Source of the DNA: Eutreptiella sp. 'Long Island Sound 2002'
Lineage: Eukaryota; Euglenozoa; Euglenophyceae; Eutreptiales; Eutreptiaceae
Length of the DNA stretch: 64,000 bases
Direction of reading: 5' to 3'
Assembly (NCBI GenBank): GCA_964036045.1
Contig: OZ038378.1
Coordinates: forward strand, 176,970,341 to 177,034,340
The notes under the pieces are model-generated. The model worked only from the letters and a program-made list of their open reading frames with translations, made no database searches and was not told the DNA's origin. Of this stretch, positions 46,505-59,843 are shown piece after piece (the stretch's first letter is position 1; the number at the start of each line of letters is the position of its first letter). A program made the position numbers and the translations under genes.

Positions 46505-46757
46505 TGCGGGACGCCCGACAACATCGCTTACGGCAACGAGCGTGTGGCCGCCACAGTGTTGTGTTCACCATCCACAAGGTGAACGAGGCGCGGACAGTGC
46601 CGCGTGGCAGGCTGATCGAGGCCCAGCAGGAGCTAAGTGTGGCGCAGGGGGCGTATGCGCAACTGCTGCGCGCCGGTGATGCTCTCAGCGAGGCCGAGGC
46701 CTCAACCACTGTCGATTTGGCACTACACGGTGAGGATACCTCTCAGACTGCAGTGTA
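46505..46757 (+). pseudogene. Broken ABC-exporter nucleotide-binding-domain fragment, copy 2
   Basis: The 161 bp at 46505-46665 repeat 46164-46330 with about four substitutions and a 6-bp deletion that removes the GT of the GTQQEL motif. It contains the same abnormal junction between the DNIAYG part and the TIHK part, so the internal loss preceded the duplication. Beyond the duplicated part the frame continues LLRAGDALSEAEA to a stop at 46756-46758, compatible with an ABC C-terminal tail. No Walker A, signature or Walker B is present. I infer a relict, not a gene. Confidence 0.5.
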
Positions 46758-46962
46758 GCGGGCCTTGGTTTCCGTTTGTGTTGGATCGCTTAGATTACCT
46801 TGTGTCCAGGATTCTGAGATTACTGGTGCCACCACTGCTTCTCTCGCACACTCACTTCCAAGCTGGCAGATACACTGCAGTGCTTGACTGGAATCAGTTC
46901 CAAACCAAGTCCCGACCGTAGTGGTCAAGTCAAGTGGGCCGCGGCTTTGGGTGCTGTGGTTG
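46758..46962. other. Unique sequence before the 41-bp array
   Basis: Ordinary-complexity sequence with no recognised gene, RNA or repeat apart from a short GTCAAGTCAAGT direct repeat near 46924. The satellite begins within TTATTGTACCCCTCCG at about 46963. Confidence 0.6.
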
Positions 46963-47775
46963 TTATTGTACCCCTCCGTGAATTGTTTACCCCCCTCCGT
47001 GAATTATTTTACCCCTCCGTGAATGATTTACCCCCCTCCGTGAATTATTTTACCCCTCCGTGAATTGTTTACCCCCCTCCATGAATTATTTGACCCCTCC
47101 GTGAATTGTTTACCCCCCTCCGTGAATTATTTGACCCCTCCGTGAATTATTTACCCCCCTCCGTGAATTATTTGACCCCTCCGTGAATTATTTACCCCCC
47201 TCCGTGAATTATTTTACCCCTCCGTGAATTATTTACCCCCCTCCGTGAATTATTTCACCCCTCCGTAAATTATTTACCCCCCTCCGTGAATTATTTGACC
47301 CCTCTGTGAATTGTTTACCCTCCTCCATGAATTATTTTACCCCTCCGTGAATTATTTGCCCCCCTGCGTGAATTATTTTACCCCTCTGTGAATTGTTTAC
47401 CCCCCTCTGTGAATTATTTTACCCCTCCGTGAATTATGTACCCCCCTCCGTGAATTTTTTGACCCCTCCGTGAATTGTTTACCCCCCTCCGTGAATTATT
47501 TGACCCCTCCGTGAATTATTTACCCCCCTCCGTGAATTATTTTACCCCTCCGTGAATTGTTTACCCCCCTCCGTGAATTATTTTACCCCTCCGTGAATTG
47601 TTTACCCCCCTCCGTGAATTATTTTACCCCTCCGTGAATTATTTACCCCCCTCCGTGAATTATTTGACCCCTCCGTGAATTGTTTACCCCCCTCCGTGAA
47701 TTATTTCACCCCTCCGTGAATTATCTACCCCCCTCCGTGAATTATTTGACCCCTCCGTGAATTGTTTACCCCCCT

Positions 47776-50091
47776 CCGTGAATTATTTGACCCCTCCGTG
47801 AATTGTTTACCCCCCTCCGTGAATTATTTCACCCCTCCGTGAATTATTTACCCCCCTCCGTGAATTATTTGACCCCTCCGTGAATTGTTTACCCCCCTCC
47901 GTGAATTATTTGACCCCTCCGTGAATTATTTACCCCCTTCCGTGAATTATTTGACCCCTCCGTGAATTATTTACCCCCCTCCGTGAATTATTTGACCCCT
48001 CCGTGAATTGTTTACCCCCCTCCGTGAATTATTTCACCCCTCTGTGAATTGTTTACCCCCCTCCGTGAATTATTTCACCCCTCCGTGAATTATTTACCCC
48101 CCTCCGTGAATTATTTGACCCCTCTGTGAATTGTTTACCCCCCTCCGTGAATTATTTCATCCCTCTGTGAATTGTTTACCCCCCTCCGTGAATTATTTGA
48201 CCCCTCCGTGAATTATTTACCCCCCTCCGTGAATTATTTGACCCCTCCGTGAATTATTTACCCCCCTCCGTGAATTATTTGACCCCTCCGTGAATTATTT
48301 ACCCCCCTCCGTGAATTATTTCACCCCTCCGTGAATTATTTACCCCCCTCCGTGAATTATTTGACCCCTCTGTGAATTGTTTACCCCCCTCCGTGAATTG
48401 TTTCATCCCTCTGTGAATTGTTTACCCCCCTCCGTGAATTATTTCATCCCTCTGTGAATTGTTTACCCCCCTCCGTGAATTATTTGACCCCTCCGTGAAT
48501 TATTTACCCCCCTCCGTGAATTATTTGACCCCTCCGTGAATTATTTACCCCCCTCCGTGAATTATTTCACCCCTCCGTGAATTATTTACCCCCCTCCGTG
48601 AATTATTTCACCCCTCCGTGAATTATTTACCCCCCTCCGTGAATTATTTGACCCCTCTGTGAATTATATACCCCCCTCCACGGATTATTATTCCCCTCCG
48701 TGAATTATTTACCCCCCTCCGTGAATTATTTCACCCCTCCGTGAATTATTTACCCCCCTCCGTGAATTATTTCACCCCTCCGTGAATTGTTTACCCCCCT
48801 CCGTGAATTATTTTACCCCTCCGTGAATTATTTACCCCCCTCCGTGAATTATTTGACCCCTCTGTGAATTATTTACCCCCCTCCGTGAATTATTTCACCC
48901 CTCCGTGAATTATTTACCCCCCTCCGTGAATTATTTTACCCCTCCGTGAATTGTTTACCCCCCTCCGTGAATTATTTTACCCCTCCGTGAATGGTTTACC
49001 CCCCTCCGTGAATCATTTCACCCCTCCGTGAATTATTTACCCCCCTCCGTGAATTTTTTTACCCCTCCGTGAATTGTTTACCCCCCTCCTCGAATTATTT
49101 GACCCGTCCGTGAATTGTTTACCCCCCTCCGTGAATTATTTGACCCCTCCGTGAATTGTTTACCCCCCTCCGTGAATTATTTTACCCCTCCGTGAATTGT
49201 TTACCCCCCTCCGTGAATTATTTTACCCCTCCGTGAATTATTTACCCCCCTCCGCGAATTATTTGACCCCTCCGTGAATTGTTTACCCCCCTCCGTGAAT
49301 TATTTCACCCCTCCGTGAATTGTTTACCCCCCTCCGTGAATTATTTGACCCCTCCGTGAATTGTTTACCCCCCTCCGTGAATTATTTCATCCCTCTGTGA
49401 ATTGTTTACCCCCCTCCGTGAATTATTTTACCCCTCCGTGAATTGTTTACCCCCCTCCGTGAATTATTTCACCCCTCCGTGAATTATTTACCCCCCTCCA
49501 TGAATTATTTGACCCCTCCGTGAATTATTTACCCCCTTCCGTGAATTATTTGACCCCTCCGTGAATTATTTACCCCCCTCCGTGAATTATTTGACCCCTC
49601 CGTGAATTGTTTACCCCCCTCCGTGAATTATTTCACCCCTCTGTGAATTGTTTACCCCCCTCCGTGAATTATTTCACCCCTCCGTGAATTATTTACCCCC
49701 CTTCGTGAATTATTTGACCCCTCTTTGAATTGTTTACCCCCCTCCGTGAATTATTTCATCCCTCTGTGAATTGTTTACCCCCCTCCGTGAATTATTTGAC
49801 CCCTCCGTGAACTATTTACCCCCCTCCGTGAATTATTTGACCCCTCCGTGAATTATTTACCCCCCTCCGTGAATTATTTGACCCCTCCGTGAATTATTTA
49901 CCCCCCTCCGTGAATTATTTGACCCCTCCGTGAATTGTTTACCCCCCTCCGTGAATTATTTCACCCCTCCGTGAATTATTTCACCCCTCTGTGAATTGTT
50001 TACCCCCCTCCGTGAATTATTTCACCCCTCCGTGAATTATTTACCCCCCTCCGTGAATTATTTGACCCCTCTGTGAATTGTTTACCCCCCT
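47776..50091. repeat. 2316-bp higher-order repeat in the 41-bp array, copy 1
   Basis: Rare variants recur at +2316 bp: CCCTTCCG (47936 and 50252), GGATTATTATTCCCC (48682 and 50998), CCTCCTCGAATT (49085 and 51401) and CTTCGTGAATTATTTG (49701 and 52017). The spacing of 56.5 dimers implies a half-dimer within the unit, consistent with AA or BB slips. Boundaries are approximate. Confidence 0.88.
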
Positions 50092-52330
50092 CCGTGAATT
50101 ATTTGACCCCTCCGTGAATTGTTTACCCCCCTCCGTGAATTATTTCACCCCTCCGTGAATTATTTACCCCCCTCCGTGAATTATTTGACCCCTCCGTGAA
50201 TTGTTTACCCCCCTCCGTGAATTATTTGACCCCTCCGTGCATTATTTACCCCCTTCCGTGAATTATTTGACCCCTCCGTGAATTATTTACCCCCCTCCGT
50301 GAATTATTTGACCCCTCCGTGAATTGTTTACCCCCCTCCGTGAATTATTTCACCCCTCTGTGAATTGTTTACCCCCCTCCGTGAATTATTTCACCCCTCC
50401 GTGAATTATTTACCCCCCTCCGTGAATTATTTGACCCCTCTGTGAATTGTTTACCCCCCTCCGTGAATTATTTCATCCCTCTGTGAATTGTTTACCCCCC
50501 TCCGTGAATTATTTGACCCCTCCGTGAATTATTTACCCCCCTCCGTGAATTATTTGACCCCTCCGTGAATTATTTACCCCCCTCCGTGAATTATTTGACC
50601 CCTCCGTGAATTATTTACCCCCCTCCGTGAATTATTTCACCCCTCCGTGAATTATTTACCCCCCTCCGTGAATTATTTGACCCCTCTGTGAATTGTTTAC
50701 CCCCCTCCGTGAATTGTTTCATCCCTCTGTGAATTGTTTACCCCCCTCCGTGAATTATTTCATCCCTGTGTGAATTGTTTACCCCCCTCCGTGAATTATT
50801 TGACCCCTCCGTGAATTATTTACCCCCCTCCGTGAATTATTTGACCCCTCCGTGAATTATTTACCCCCCTCCGTGAATTATTTCACCCCTCCGTGAATTA
50901 TTTACCCCCCTCCGTGAATTATTTCACCCCTCCGTGAATTATTTACCCCCCTCCGTGAATTATTTGACCCCTCTGTGAATTATATACCCCCCTCCGAGGA
51001 TTATTATTCCCCTCCGTGAATTATTTACCCCCCTCCGTGAATTATTTCACCCCTCCGTGAATTATTTACCCCCCTCCGTGAATTATTTCACCCCTCCGTG
51101 AATTGTTTACCCCCCTCCGTGAATTATTTTACCCCTCCGTGAATTATTTACCCCCCTCCGTGAATTATTTGACCCCTCTGTGAATTATTTACCCCCCTCC
51201 GTGAATTATTTCACCCCTCCGTGAATTATTTACCCCCCTCCGTGAATTATTTTACCCCTCCGTGAATTGTTTACCCCCCTCCGTGAATTATTTTACCCCT
51301 CCGTGAATGGTTTACCCCCCTCCGTGAATCATTTCACCCCTCCGTGAATTATTTACCCCCCTCCGTGAATTTTTTTACCCCTCCGTGAATTGTTTACCCC
51401 CCTCCTCGAATTATTTGACCCGTCCGTGAATTGTTTACCCCCCTCCGTGAATTATTTGACCCCTCCGTGAATTGTTTACCCCCCTCCGTGAATTATTTTA
51501 CCCCTCCGTGAATTGTTTACCCCCCTCCGTGAATTATTTTACCCCTCCGTGAATTATTTACCCCCCTCCGCGAATTATTTGACCCCTCCGTGAATTGTTT
51601 ACCCCCCTCCGTGAATTATTTCACCCCTCCGTGAATTGTTTACCCCCCTCCGTGAATTATTTGACCCCTCCGTGAATTGTTTACCCCCCTCCGTGAATTA
51701 TTTCATCCCTCTGTGAATTGTTTACCCCCCTCCGTGAATTATTTTACCCCTCCGTGAATTGTTTACCCCCCTCCGTGAATTATTTCACCCCTCCGTGAAT
51801 TATTTACCCCCCTCCATGAATTATTTGACCCCTCCGTGAATTATTTACCCCCTTCCGTGAATTATTTGACCCCTCCGTGAATTATTTACCCCCCTCCGTG
51901 AATTATTTGACCCCTCCGTGAATTGTTTACCCCCCTCCGTGAATTATTTCACCCCTCTGTGAATTGTTTACCCCCCTCCGTGAATTATTTCACCCCTCCG
52001 TGAATTATTTACCCCCCTTCGTGAATTATTTGACCCCTCTTTGAATTGTTTACCCCCCTCCGTGAATTATTTCATCCCTCTGTGAATTGTTTACCCCCCT
52101 CCGTGAATTATTTGACCCCTCCGTGAACTATTTACCCCCCTCCGTGAATTATTTGACCCCTCCGTGAATTATTTACCCCCCTCCGTGAATTATTTGACCC
52201 CTCCGTGAATTATTTACCCCCCTCCGTGAATTATTTGACCCCTCCGTGAATTGTTTACCCCCCTCCGTGAATTATTTCACCCCTCCGTGAATTATTTCAC
52301 CCCTCTGTGAATTGTTTACCCCCCTCCGTG
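50092..52330. repeat. 2316-bp higher-order repeat in the 41-bp array, copy 2
   Basis: This copy follows 47776-50091 in order and diverges at about 52330, where copy 1 shows TTTCACCCC and this copy shows TTTGACCCC. A private change is CTCCGAGGATT (50994) against CTCCACGGATT in copy 1. Confidence 0.87.
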
Positions 52331-53039
52331 AATTATTTGACCCCTCCGTGAATTATTTACCCCCCTCCGTGAATTATTTGACCCCTCTGTGAATTGTTTA
52401 CCCCCCTCCGTGAATTATTTGACCCCTCTGTGAATTCTTTACCCCCCTCCGTGAATTATTTCACCCCTCCGTGAATTATTTACCCCCCTCCGTGAATTAT
52501 TTGACCCCTCTGTGAATTATTTACCCCCCTCCACGGATTATTATTCCCCTCTGTGAATTATTTACCCCCCTCCGTGAATTATTTCACCCCTCCGTGAATT
52601 ATTTACCCCCCTCCGTGAATTATTTCACCCCTCCGTGAATTGTTTACCCCCCTCCGTGAATTATTTCACCCCTCCGTGAATTATTTCACCCCTCTGTGAA
52701 TTGTTTACCCCCCTCCGTGAATTATTTGACCCCTCCGTGAATTATTTACCCCCCTCCGTGAATTATTTGACCCCTCTGTGAATTGTTTACCCCCCTCCGT
52801 GAATTATTTGACCCCTCTGTGAATTCTTTACCCCCCTCCGTGAATTATTTCACCCCTCCGTGAATTATTTACCCCCCTCCGTGAATTATTTGACCCCTCT
52901 GTGAATTATTTACCCCCCTCCACGGATTATTATTCCCCTCTGTGAATTATTTACCCCCCTCCGTGAATTATTTCACCCCTCCGTGAATTATTTACCCCCC
53001 TCCGTGAATTATTTCACCCCTCCGTGAATTGTTTACCCC
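52262..53039. repeat. 389-bp tandem duplication in the 41-bp array
   Basis: CCACGGATTATTATTCCCC occurs at 52531 and 52920, and the BB doublet with CCTCTGTG at 52302 and 52691. Both are 389 bp apart. This is nine and a half dimers, again including a half-unit. Confidence 0.85.
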
Positions 53040-55734
53040 CCTCCGTGAATTATTTCACCCCTCCGTGAATTATTTACCCCCCTCCGTGAATTATTTGACC
53101 CCTCTGTGAATTATTTACCCCCCTCCGTGAATTATTTCACCCCTCCGTGAATTATTTACCCCCATCCGTGACTTATTTTACCCCTCCGTGAATTGTTTAC
53201 CCCCCTCCGTGAATTATTTTACCCCTCCGTGAATGGTTTACCCCCCTCCGTGAATCATTTCACCCCTCCGTGAATTATTTACCCCCCTCCGTGAATTATT
53301 TTACCCCTCCGTGAATTGTTTACCCCCCTCCGTGAATTATTTGACCCGTCCGTGAATTATTTACCCCCCTCCGTGAATTATTTCAGCCCTCCGTGAATCA
53401 TTTACCCCCCTCCGTGAATTATTTGACCCCTCTGTGAATTGTTTACCCCCCTGCGTGAATTATTTGACCCCTCCGTGAATTATTTACCCCCCTCCGTGAA
53501 TTATTTTACCCCTCCGTGAATTGTTTACCCCCCTCCGTGAATTATTTTGCCCCCCCGTGAATTGTTTACTCCCCTCCGTGAATTATTTCATCCCTCTATG
53601 ATTTGTTTACCCCCCTCCGTGAATTATTTGACCCCTCCGTGAATTATTTACCCCCCTCCGTGAATTATTTGACCCCTCCGTGACTTATTTACCCCCCTCC
53701 GTGAATTATTTTACCCCTCCGTGAATTATTTACCCCCCTCCGTGAATTATTTGACCCCTCCGTGAATTGTTTACCCCCCTCCGTGAATTATTTTACCCCT
53801 CCGTGAATTATTTACCCCCCTCCGTGAATTTTTTTACCCCTCCGTGAATTGTTTACCCCCCTCCGTGAATTATTTTACCCCTCCGTGAATTGTTTACCCC
53901 CCTCCGTGAATTATTTGACCCCTCCGTGAATTATTTACCCCCCTCCGTGAATTATTTGACCCCTCCGTGAATTGTTTACCCCCCTCCGTGAATTATTTGA
54001 CCCCTCTGTGAATTGTTTACCCCCCTCCGTGAATTATTTGACCCCTCCGTGAATCATTTACCCCCCTCCGTGAATTATTTTACCCCTCCGTGAATAATTA
54101 ACCCACCTCCGTGAATTATTTCACCCCTCCGTGAATTATTTACCCCCCTCCGTGAATTATTTTACCCCTCCGTGAATTGTTTACCCCCCTGCGTGAATTA
54201 TTTGACCCCTCCGTGAATTATTTACCCCCCTCCGTGAATTATTTCACCCCTCCGTGAATTGTTTACCCCCCTCCGTGAATTATTTGACCCCTCCGTGAAT
54301 TGTTTACCCCCCTCCGTGAATTATTTCACCCCTCTGTGAATTGTTTACCCCCCTCCGTGAATTATTTCACCCCTCCGTGAATTTTTTACCCCCCTGCGTG
54401 AATTATGTTACCCGTCCGTGAATTGTTTACCCCCCTCCGTGAATTATTTGACCCCTCCGTGAATTATTTACCCCCCTCCGTGAATTATTTCACCCCTCCG
54501 TGAATTATTTACCCCCCTCCGTGAATTATTTGACCCCTCCGTGAATTGTTTACCCCCCTCCGTGAATTATTTGACCCCTCCGTGAATTATTCACCCCCCT
54601 CTGTGAATTATTTGACCCCTCCGTGAATTATTTTACCCCTCCGTGAATTGTTTACCCCCCTCCGTGAATTATTTCACCCCTCCGTGAATTGTTTACCCCC
54701 CTCCGTGAATTATTTGACCCCTCCGTGAATTATTTACCCCCCTCCGTGAATTATTTCACCCCTCCGTGAATTATTTACCCCCCTCCGTGAATTATTTGAC
54801 CCCTCCGTGAATTGTTTACCCCCCTCCGTGAATTATTTCACCCCTCCGTGAATTGTTTACCCCCCTCCGTGAATCATTTGACCCCTCTGTGAATTGTTTA
54901 CCCCCCTCCGTGAATTATTTCACCCCTCTGTGAATTGTTTACCCCCCTCCGTGAATTATTTGACCCCTCTATGAATTATTTACCCCCCTCCGTGAATTAT
55001 TTACCCCCCTCCGTGAATTATTTCACCCCTCCGTGAATTATTTACCCCCCTCCGTGAATTATTTGACCCCTCTGTGAATTATTTACTCCCCTCCGCGAAT
55101 TATTTGACTGCTCCGTGAATTCTTTACCCCCCTCCGTGAATTATTTCACCCCTCCGTGAATTATTTACCCCCCTCCGTGAATTATTTGACCCCTCCGTGA
55201 ATTGTTTACCCCCCTCCGTGAATTATTTCACCCCTCCGTGAATTGTTTACCCCCCTCCGTGAATCATTTGACCCCTCTGTGAATTGTTTACCCCCCTCCG
55301 TGAATTGTTTCACCCCTCTGTGAATTGTTTACCCCCCTCCGTGAATTATTTGACCCCTCTGTGAATTATTTACCCCCCTCCGTGAATTATTTACCCCCCT
55401 CCGTGAATTATTTCACCCCTCCGTGAATTGTTTACCCCCCTCCGTGAATTATTTTACCCCTCCGTGAATTATTTACCCCCCTCCGTGAACTATTTGACCC
55501 CTCTGTGAATGATTTACCCCCCTCCGTGAATTATTTTACCCCTCCGTGAAATATTTACCCCCCTCCGTGAATTATTTGACCCCTCTGTGAATTGTTTACC
55601 CCCCTCCGTGAATTTTTTCACCCCTCTGTGAATTATTTACCCCCCTCCGTGAATTATTTCACCCCTCCGTGAATTATTTACCCCCCTCCGTGAAATATTT
55701 GACCCCTCCGTGAATTGTTTACCCCCCTCCGTGA

Positions 55735-56552
55735 ATTATTTCACCCCTCCGTGAATTATTTACCCCCCTCCGTGAATTATTTGACCCCTCTGTGAATTGT
55801 TTACCCCCCTCCGTGAATTATTTGACCCCTCCGTGAATTATTTACCTCCCTCCGTGAATTATTTGACCCCTCCGTGAATTGTTTGCCCCCCTCCATGAAT
55901 TATTTCACCCCTCCGTGACTTATTTACCCCCCTCTGTGAATTATTTCACCCCTCCGTGAATTGTTTACCCCCCTCCGTGTATTATTTCACCCCTCCGTGA
56001 ATTGTTTACCCCCCTCCGTGAATTATTTTACCCCTCCGTGAATTATTTACCCCCCTCCGTGAATTATTTGACCCCTCCGTGAATTATTTACCCCCCTCCG
56101 TGAATTATTTGACCCCTCCGTGAATTGTTACCCCCCTCCGTGAATTATTTCACCCCTCCGTGAATTGTTTACCCCCCTCCGTGAATTATTTCACCCCTCC
56201 GTGAATTGTTTACCCCCCTCCGTGAATTATTTGACCCCTCCGTGAATTATTTACCTCCCTCCGTGAATTATTTGACCCCTCCGTGAATTGTTTGCCCCCC
56301 TCCATGAATTATTTCACCCCTCCGTGACTTATTTACCCCCCTCTGTGAATTATTTCACCCCTCCGTGAATTGTTTACCCCCCTCCGTGTATTATTTCACC
56401 CCTCCGTGAATTGTTTACCCCCCTCCGTGAATTATTTTACCCCTCCGTGAATTATTTACCCCCCTCCGTGAATTATTTGACCTTTCCGTGAATTATTTAC
56501 CCCCCTCCGTGAATTATTTGACCCCTCCGTGAATTGTTACCCCCCTCCGTGA
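55735..56552. repeat. 409-bp tandem duplication in the 41-bp array
   Basis: GTTTGCCCCC (55881 and 56290), TTTACCTCCC (55841 and 56250), CCGTGTATTATTTCAC and the short GAATTGTTACCCC monomer (56121 and 56530) all recur at +409. That is ten dimers less one base, attributable to the GTTACCC one-base deletion. Confidence 0.85.
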
Positions 56553-57120
56553 ATTATTTCACCCCTCCGTGAATTATTTACCCCCGTGCGTGAATTATTT
56601 CACCCCTCCGTGAATTGTTTACCCCCCTCCGTGAATTATTTTACCCCGCCCTGAATTATTTACCCCCCTCCGTGAATTATTTTACCCCTCCGTGAATTAT
56701 TTACCCCCCTCCGTGAATTATTTTACCCCTCCGTGAATTATTTACCCCCCTCCGTGAATTATTTCACCCCTCTGTGAATTGTTTACCCCCCTCCGTGAAT
56801 TATTTCACCCCTCCGTGAATTATTTACCCCCCTCCGTGAATTATTTGACCCCTCTGTGAATTGTTTACCCCCCTCCGTGAATTATTTGACCCCTCCGTGA
56901 ATTTTTTACCCCCCTCCGTGAATTATTTGACCCCTCCGTGAATTATTTACCCCCCTCCGTGAATTATTTGACCCCTCTGTGAGTTGTTTACCCCCCTCCG
57001 TGAATTATTTTACCCCTCCGTGAATTATTTACCACCCTCCGTGAATTATTGTACCCCTCTGTGAATTATTTACCCCCCTCCGTGAATTATTTGACCCCTC
57101 CATGAATTTTTTACCCCCCT

Positions 57121-59843
57121 CCGTGAATTCTTTCACCCCTCCGTGAACTAATTACCCCCCTCCGTGAATTATTTTACCCCTCCGTGAATTATTTACCCCC
57201 CTCCGTGAATTATTTCACCCCACCGTGAATTATTTACCCCCCTCCGTGAATTATTTCACCCCTCCGTGAATTATTTACCCCCCTCCGTGAATTATTTCAC
57301 CCCTCCGTGAATTATTTACCCCCCTCCGTGAATTATTGTACCCCTCTGTGAATTATTTACCCCCCTCCGTGAATTATTTGACCCCTCCATGAATTTTTTA
57401 CCCCCCTCCGTGAATTCTTTCACCCCTCCGTGAATTATTTACCCCCCTCCGTGAATTATTTCATCCCTCCGTGAATTATTTACCCCCCTCCGTGAATTAT
57501 TTGACCCCTCCGTGAATTATTTACCCCCCTGCGTGAATTATTTCACCCCTCCGTGAATTATTTACCCCCCTCCGTGAATTATTTCACCCCTCCGTGAATT
57601 GTTTACCCCCCTCCGTGAATTATTTCACCCCTCCGTGAATTTTTTACCCCCCTCCGTGAATTATTGTACCCCTCTGTGAATTATTTACCCCCTCCGTGAA
57701 TTATTTGACCCCTCTGTGAATTGTTTACCCCCCTCCGTGAATTATTTCACCCCTCCGTGAATTATTTACCCCCCTCCGTGAATTATTTGACCCCTCCATG
57801 AATTATTTACCCCCTCCGTGAATTATTTCACCCCTCCGTGAATTATTTACCCCCCTCCGTGAATCATTTCACCCCTCTGTGAATTGTTTACCCCCCTCCG
57901 TGAATTATTTCACCCCTCCGTGAGTTGTTTACCCCCCTCCGTGAATTATTTCACCCCTCCGTGAATTATTTACCCCCCTCCGTGAATTATTTGACCCCTC
58001 CGTGAATTATTTACCCCCCTCCGTGAATTTTTTGACCCCTCCGTGAATTATTTACCCCCCTCCGTGAATTATTTCACCCCTCTGTGAATTATTTACCCCC
58101 CTCCGTGAATTATTTGACCCCTCCGTGAATTATTTACCCCCCTCCGTGAATTATTTTACCCCTCCGTGAATTATTCACCCCCCTCCGTGAATTATTTTAT
58201 TCCTCCGTGAATTGTTTACCCCCCTCCGTGAATTATTTCACCCCTCTGTGAATTATTCACCCCCCTCCGTGAATTATTTGACCCCTCTGTGAATTGTTTA
58301 CCCCCCTCCGTGAATTATTTCACCCCTCCGTGAATTATTTACCCCCCTCTGTGAATTATTTGACCCCTCCGTGAATTATTTACCCCCCTCCGTGAATTAT
58401 TTGACCCCTCTGTGAATTGTTTACCCCCCTCCGTGAATTATTTTACCCCTCCGTGAATTATTTACCCCCCTCCGTGAATTATTTGACCCCTCTGTGAATT
58501 TTTTACCCCCCTCCGTGAATTCTTTCACCCCTCCGTGAATTAATTACCCCCCTCCGTGAATTATTTTACCCCTCCGTGAATTATTTACCCCCCTCCGTGA
58601 ATTATTTCACCCCACCGTGAATTATTTACCCCCCTCCGTGAATTATTTCACCCCTCCGTGAATTATTTACCCCCCTCCGTGAATTATTTCACCCCTCCGT
58701 GAATTATTTACCCCCCTCCGTGAATTATTGTACCCCTCTGTGAATTATTTACCCCCCTCCGTGAATTATTTGACCCCTCCATGAATTTTTTACCCCCCTC
58801 CGTGAATTATTTCACCCCTCCGTGAATTATTTACCCCCCTCCGTGAATTATTTCACCCCTCCGTGAATTATTTACCCCCCTCCGTGAATTATTTACCCCC
58901 CTGCGTGAATTATTTCACCCCTCCGTGAATTATTTACCCCCCTCCGTGAATTATTTCACCCCTCCGTGAATTGTTTACCCCCCTCCGTGAATTATTGTAC
59001 CCCTCTGTGAATTATTTACCCCCTCCGTGAATTATTTGACCCCTCTGTGAATTGTTTACCCCCCTCCGTGAATTATTTCACCCCTCCGTGAATTATTTAC
59101 CCCCCTCCGTGAATTATTTGACCCCTCCATGAATTATTTACCCCCTCCGTGAATTATTTCACCCCTCCGTGAATTATTTACCCCCCTCCGTGAATCATTT
59201 CACCCCTCTGTGAATTGTTTACCCCCCTCCGTGAATTATTTCACCCCTCCGTGAGTTGTTTACCCCCCTCCGTGAATTATTTCACCCCTCCGTGAATTAT
59301 TTACCCCCCTCCGTGAATTATTTGACCCCTCCGTGAATTATTTACCCCCCTCCGTGAATTTTTTGACCCCTCCGTGAATTATTTACCCCCCTCCGTGAAT
59401 TATTTCACCCCTCTGTGAATTATTTACCCCCCTCCGTGAATTATTTGACCCCTCCGTGAATTATTTACCCCCCTCCGTGAATTATTTTACCCCTCCGTGA
59501 ATTATTCACCCCCCTCCGTGAATTATTTTATTCCTCCGTGAATTGTTTACCCCCCTCCGTGAATTATTTCACCCCTCTGTGAATTATTCACCCCCCTCCG
59601 TGAATTATTTGACCCCTCTGTGAATTGTTTACCCCCCTCCGTGAATTATTTCACCCCTCCGTGAATTATTTACCCCCCTCTGTGAATTATTTGACCCCTC
59701 CGTGAATTATTTACCCCCCTCCGTGAATTATTTGACCCCTCTGTGAATTGTTTACCCCCCTCCGTGAATTATTTTACCCCTCCGTGAATTATTTACCCCC
59801 CTCCGTGAATTATTTGACCCCTCTGTGAATTATTTACCCCCCT
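57121..59843. repeat. 1.33-1.39-kb tandem duplication in the 41-bp array
   Basis: At the left, landmarks recur at +1392: CCGTGAATTCTTTCACCCC (57121 and 58513) and CACCGTGAATTATT (57221 and 58613). Further right the offset is +1331: TTATTGTACCCCTCTG (57661 and 58992), TGAGTTGTTTACC (57921 and 59252), CCGTGAATTTTTTGACC (58021 and 59352) and ATTATTTTATTCC (58191 and 59522). The copies therefore differ by a 61-bp indel, one and a half dimers. Copies are about 57121-58512 and 58513-59843. Confidence 0.85.

Noticed and set aside
46187-46928. Minus-strand frames opposite the ABC-like fragments
   Set aside because: Shadows of the duplicated + strand fragments; no recognisable product.
44101-46962. 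tRNA or rRNA genes in the island
   Set aside because: No cloverleaf with a TTC-type T-loop or rRNA-like conserved stretch was seen by eye; a covariance-model scan would be decisive.
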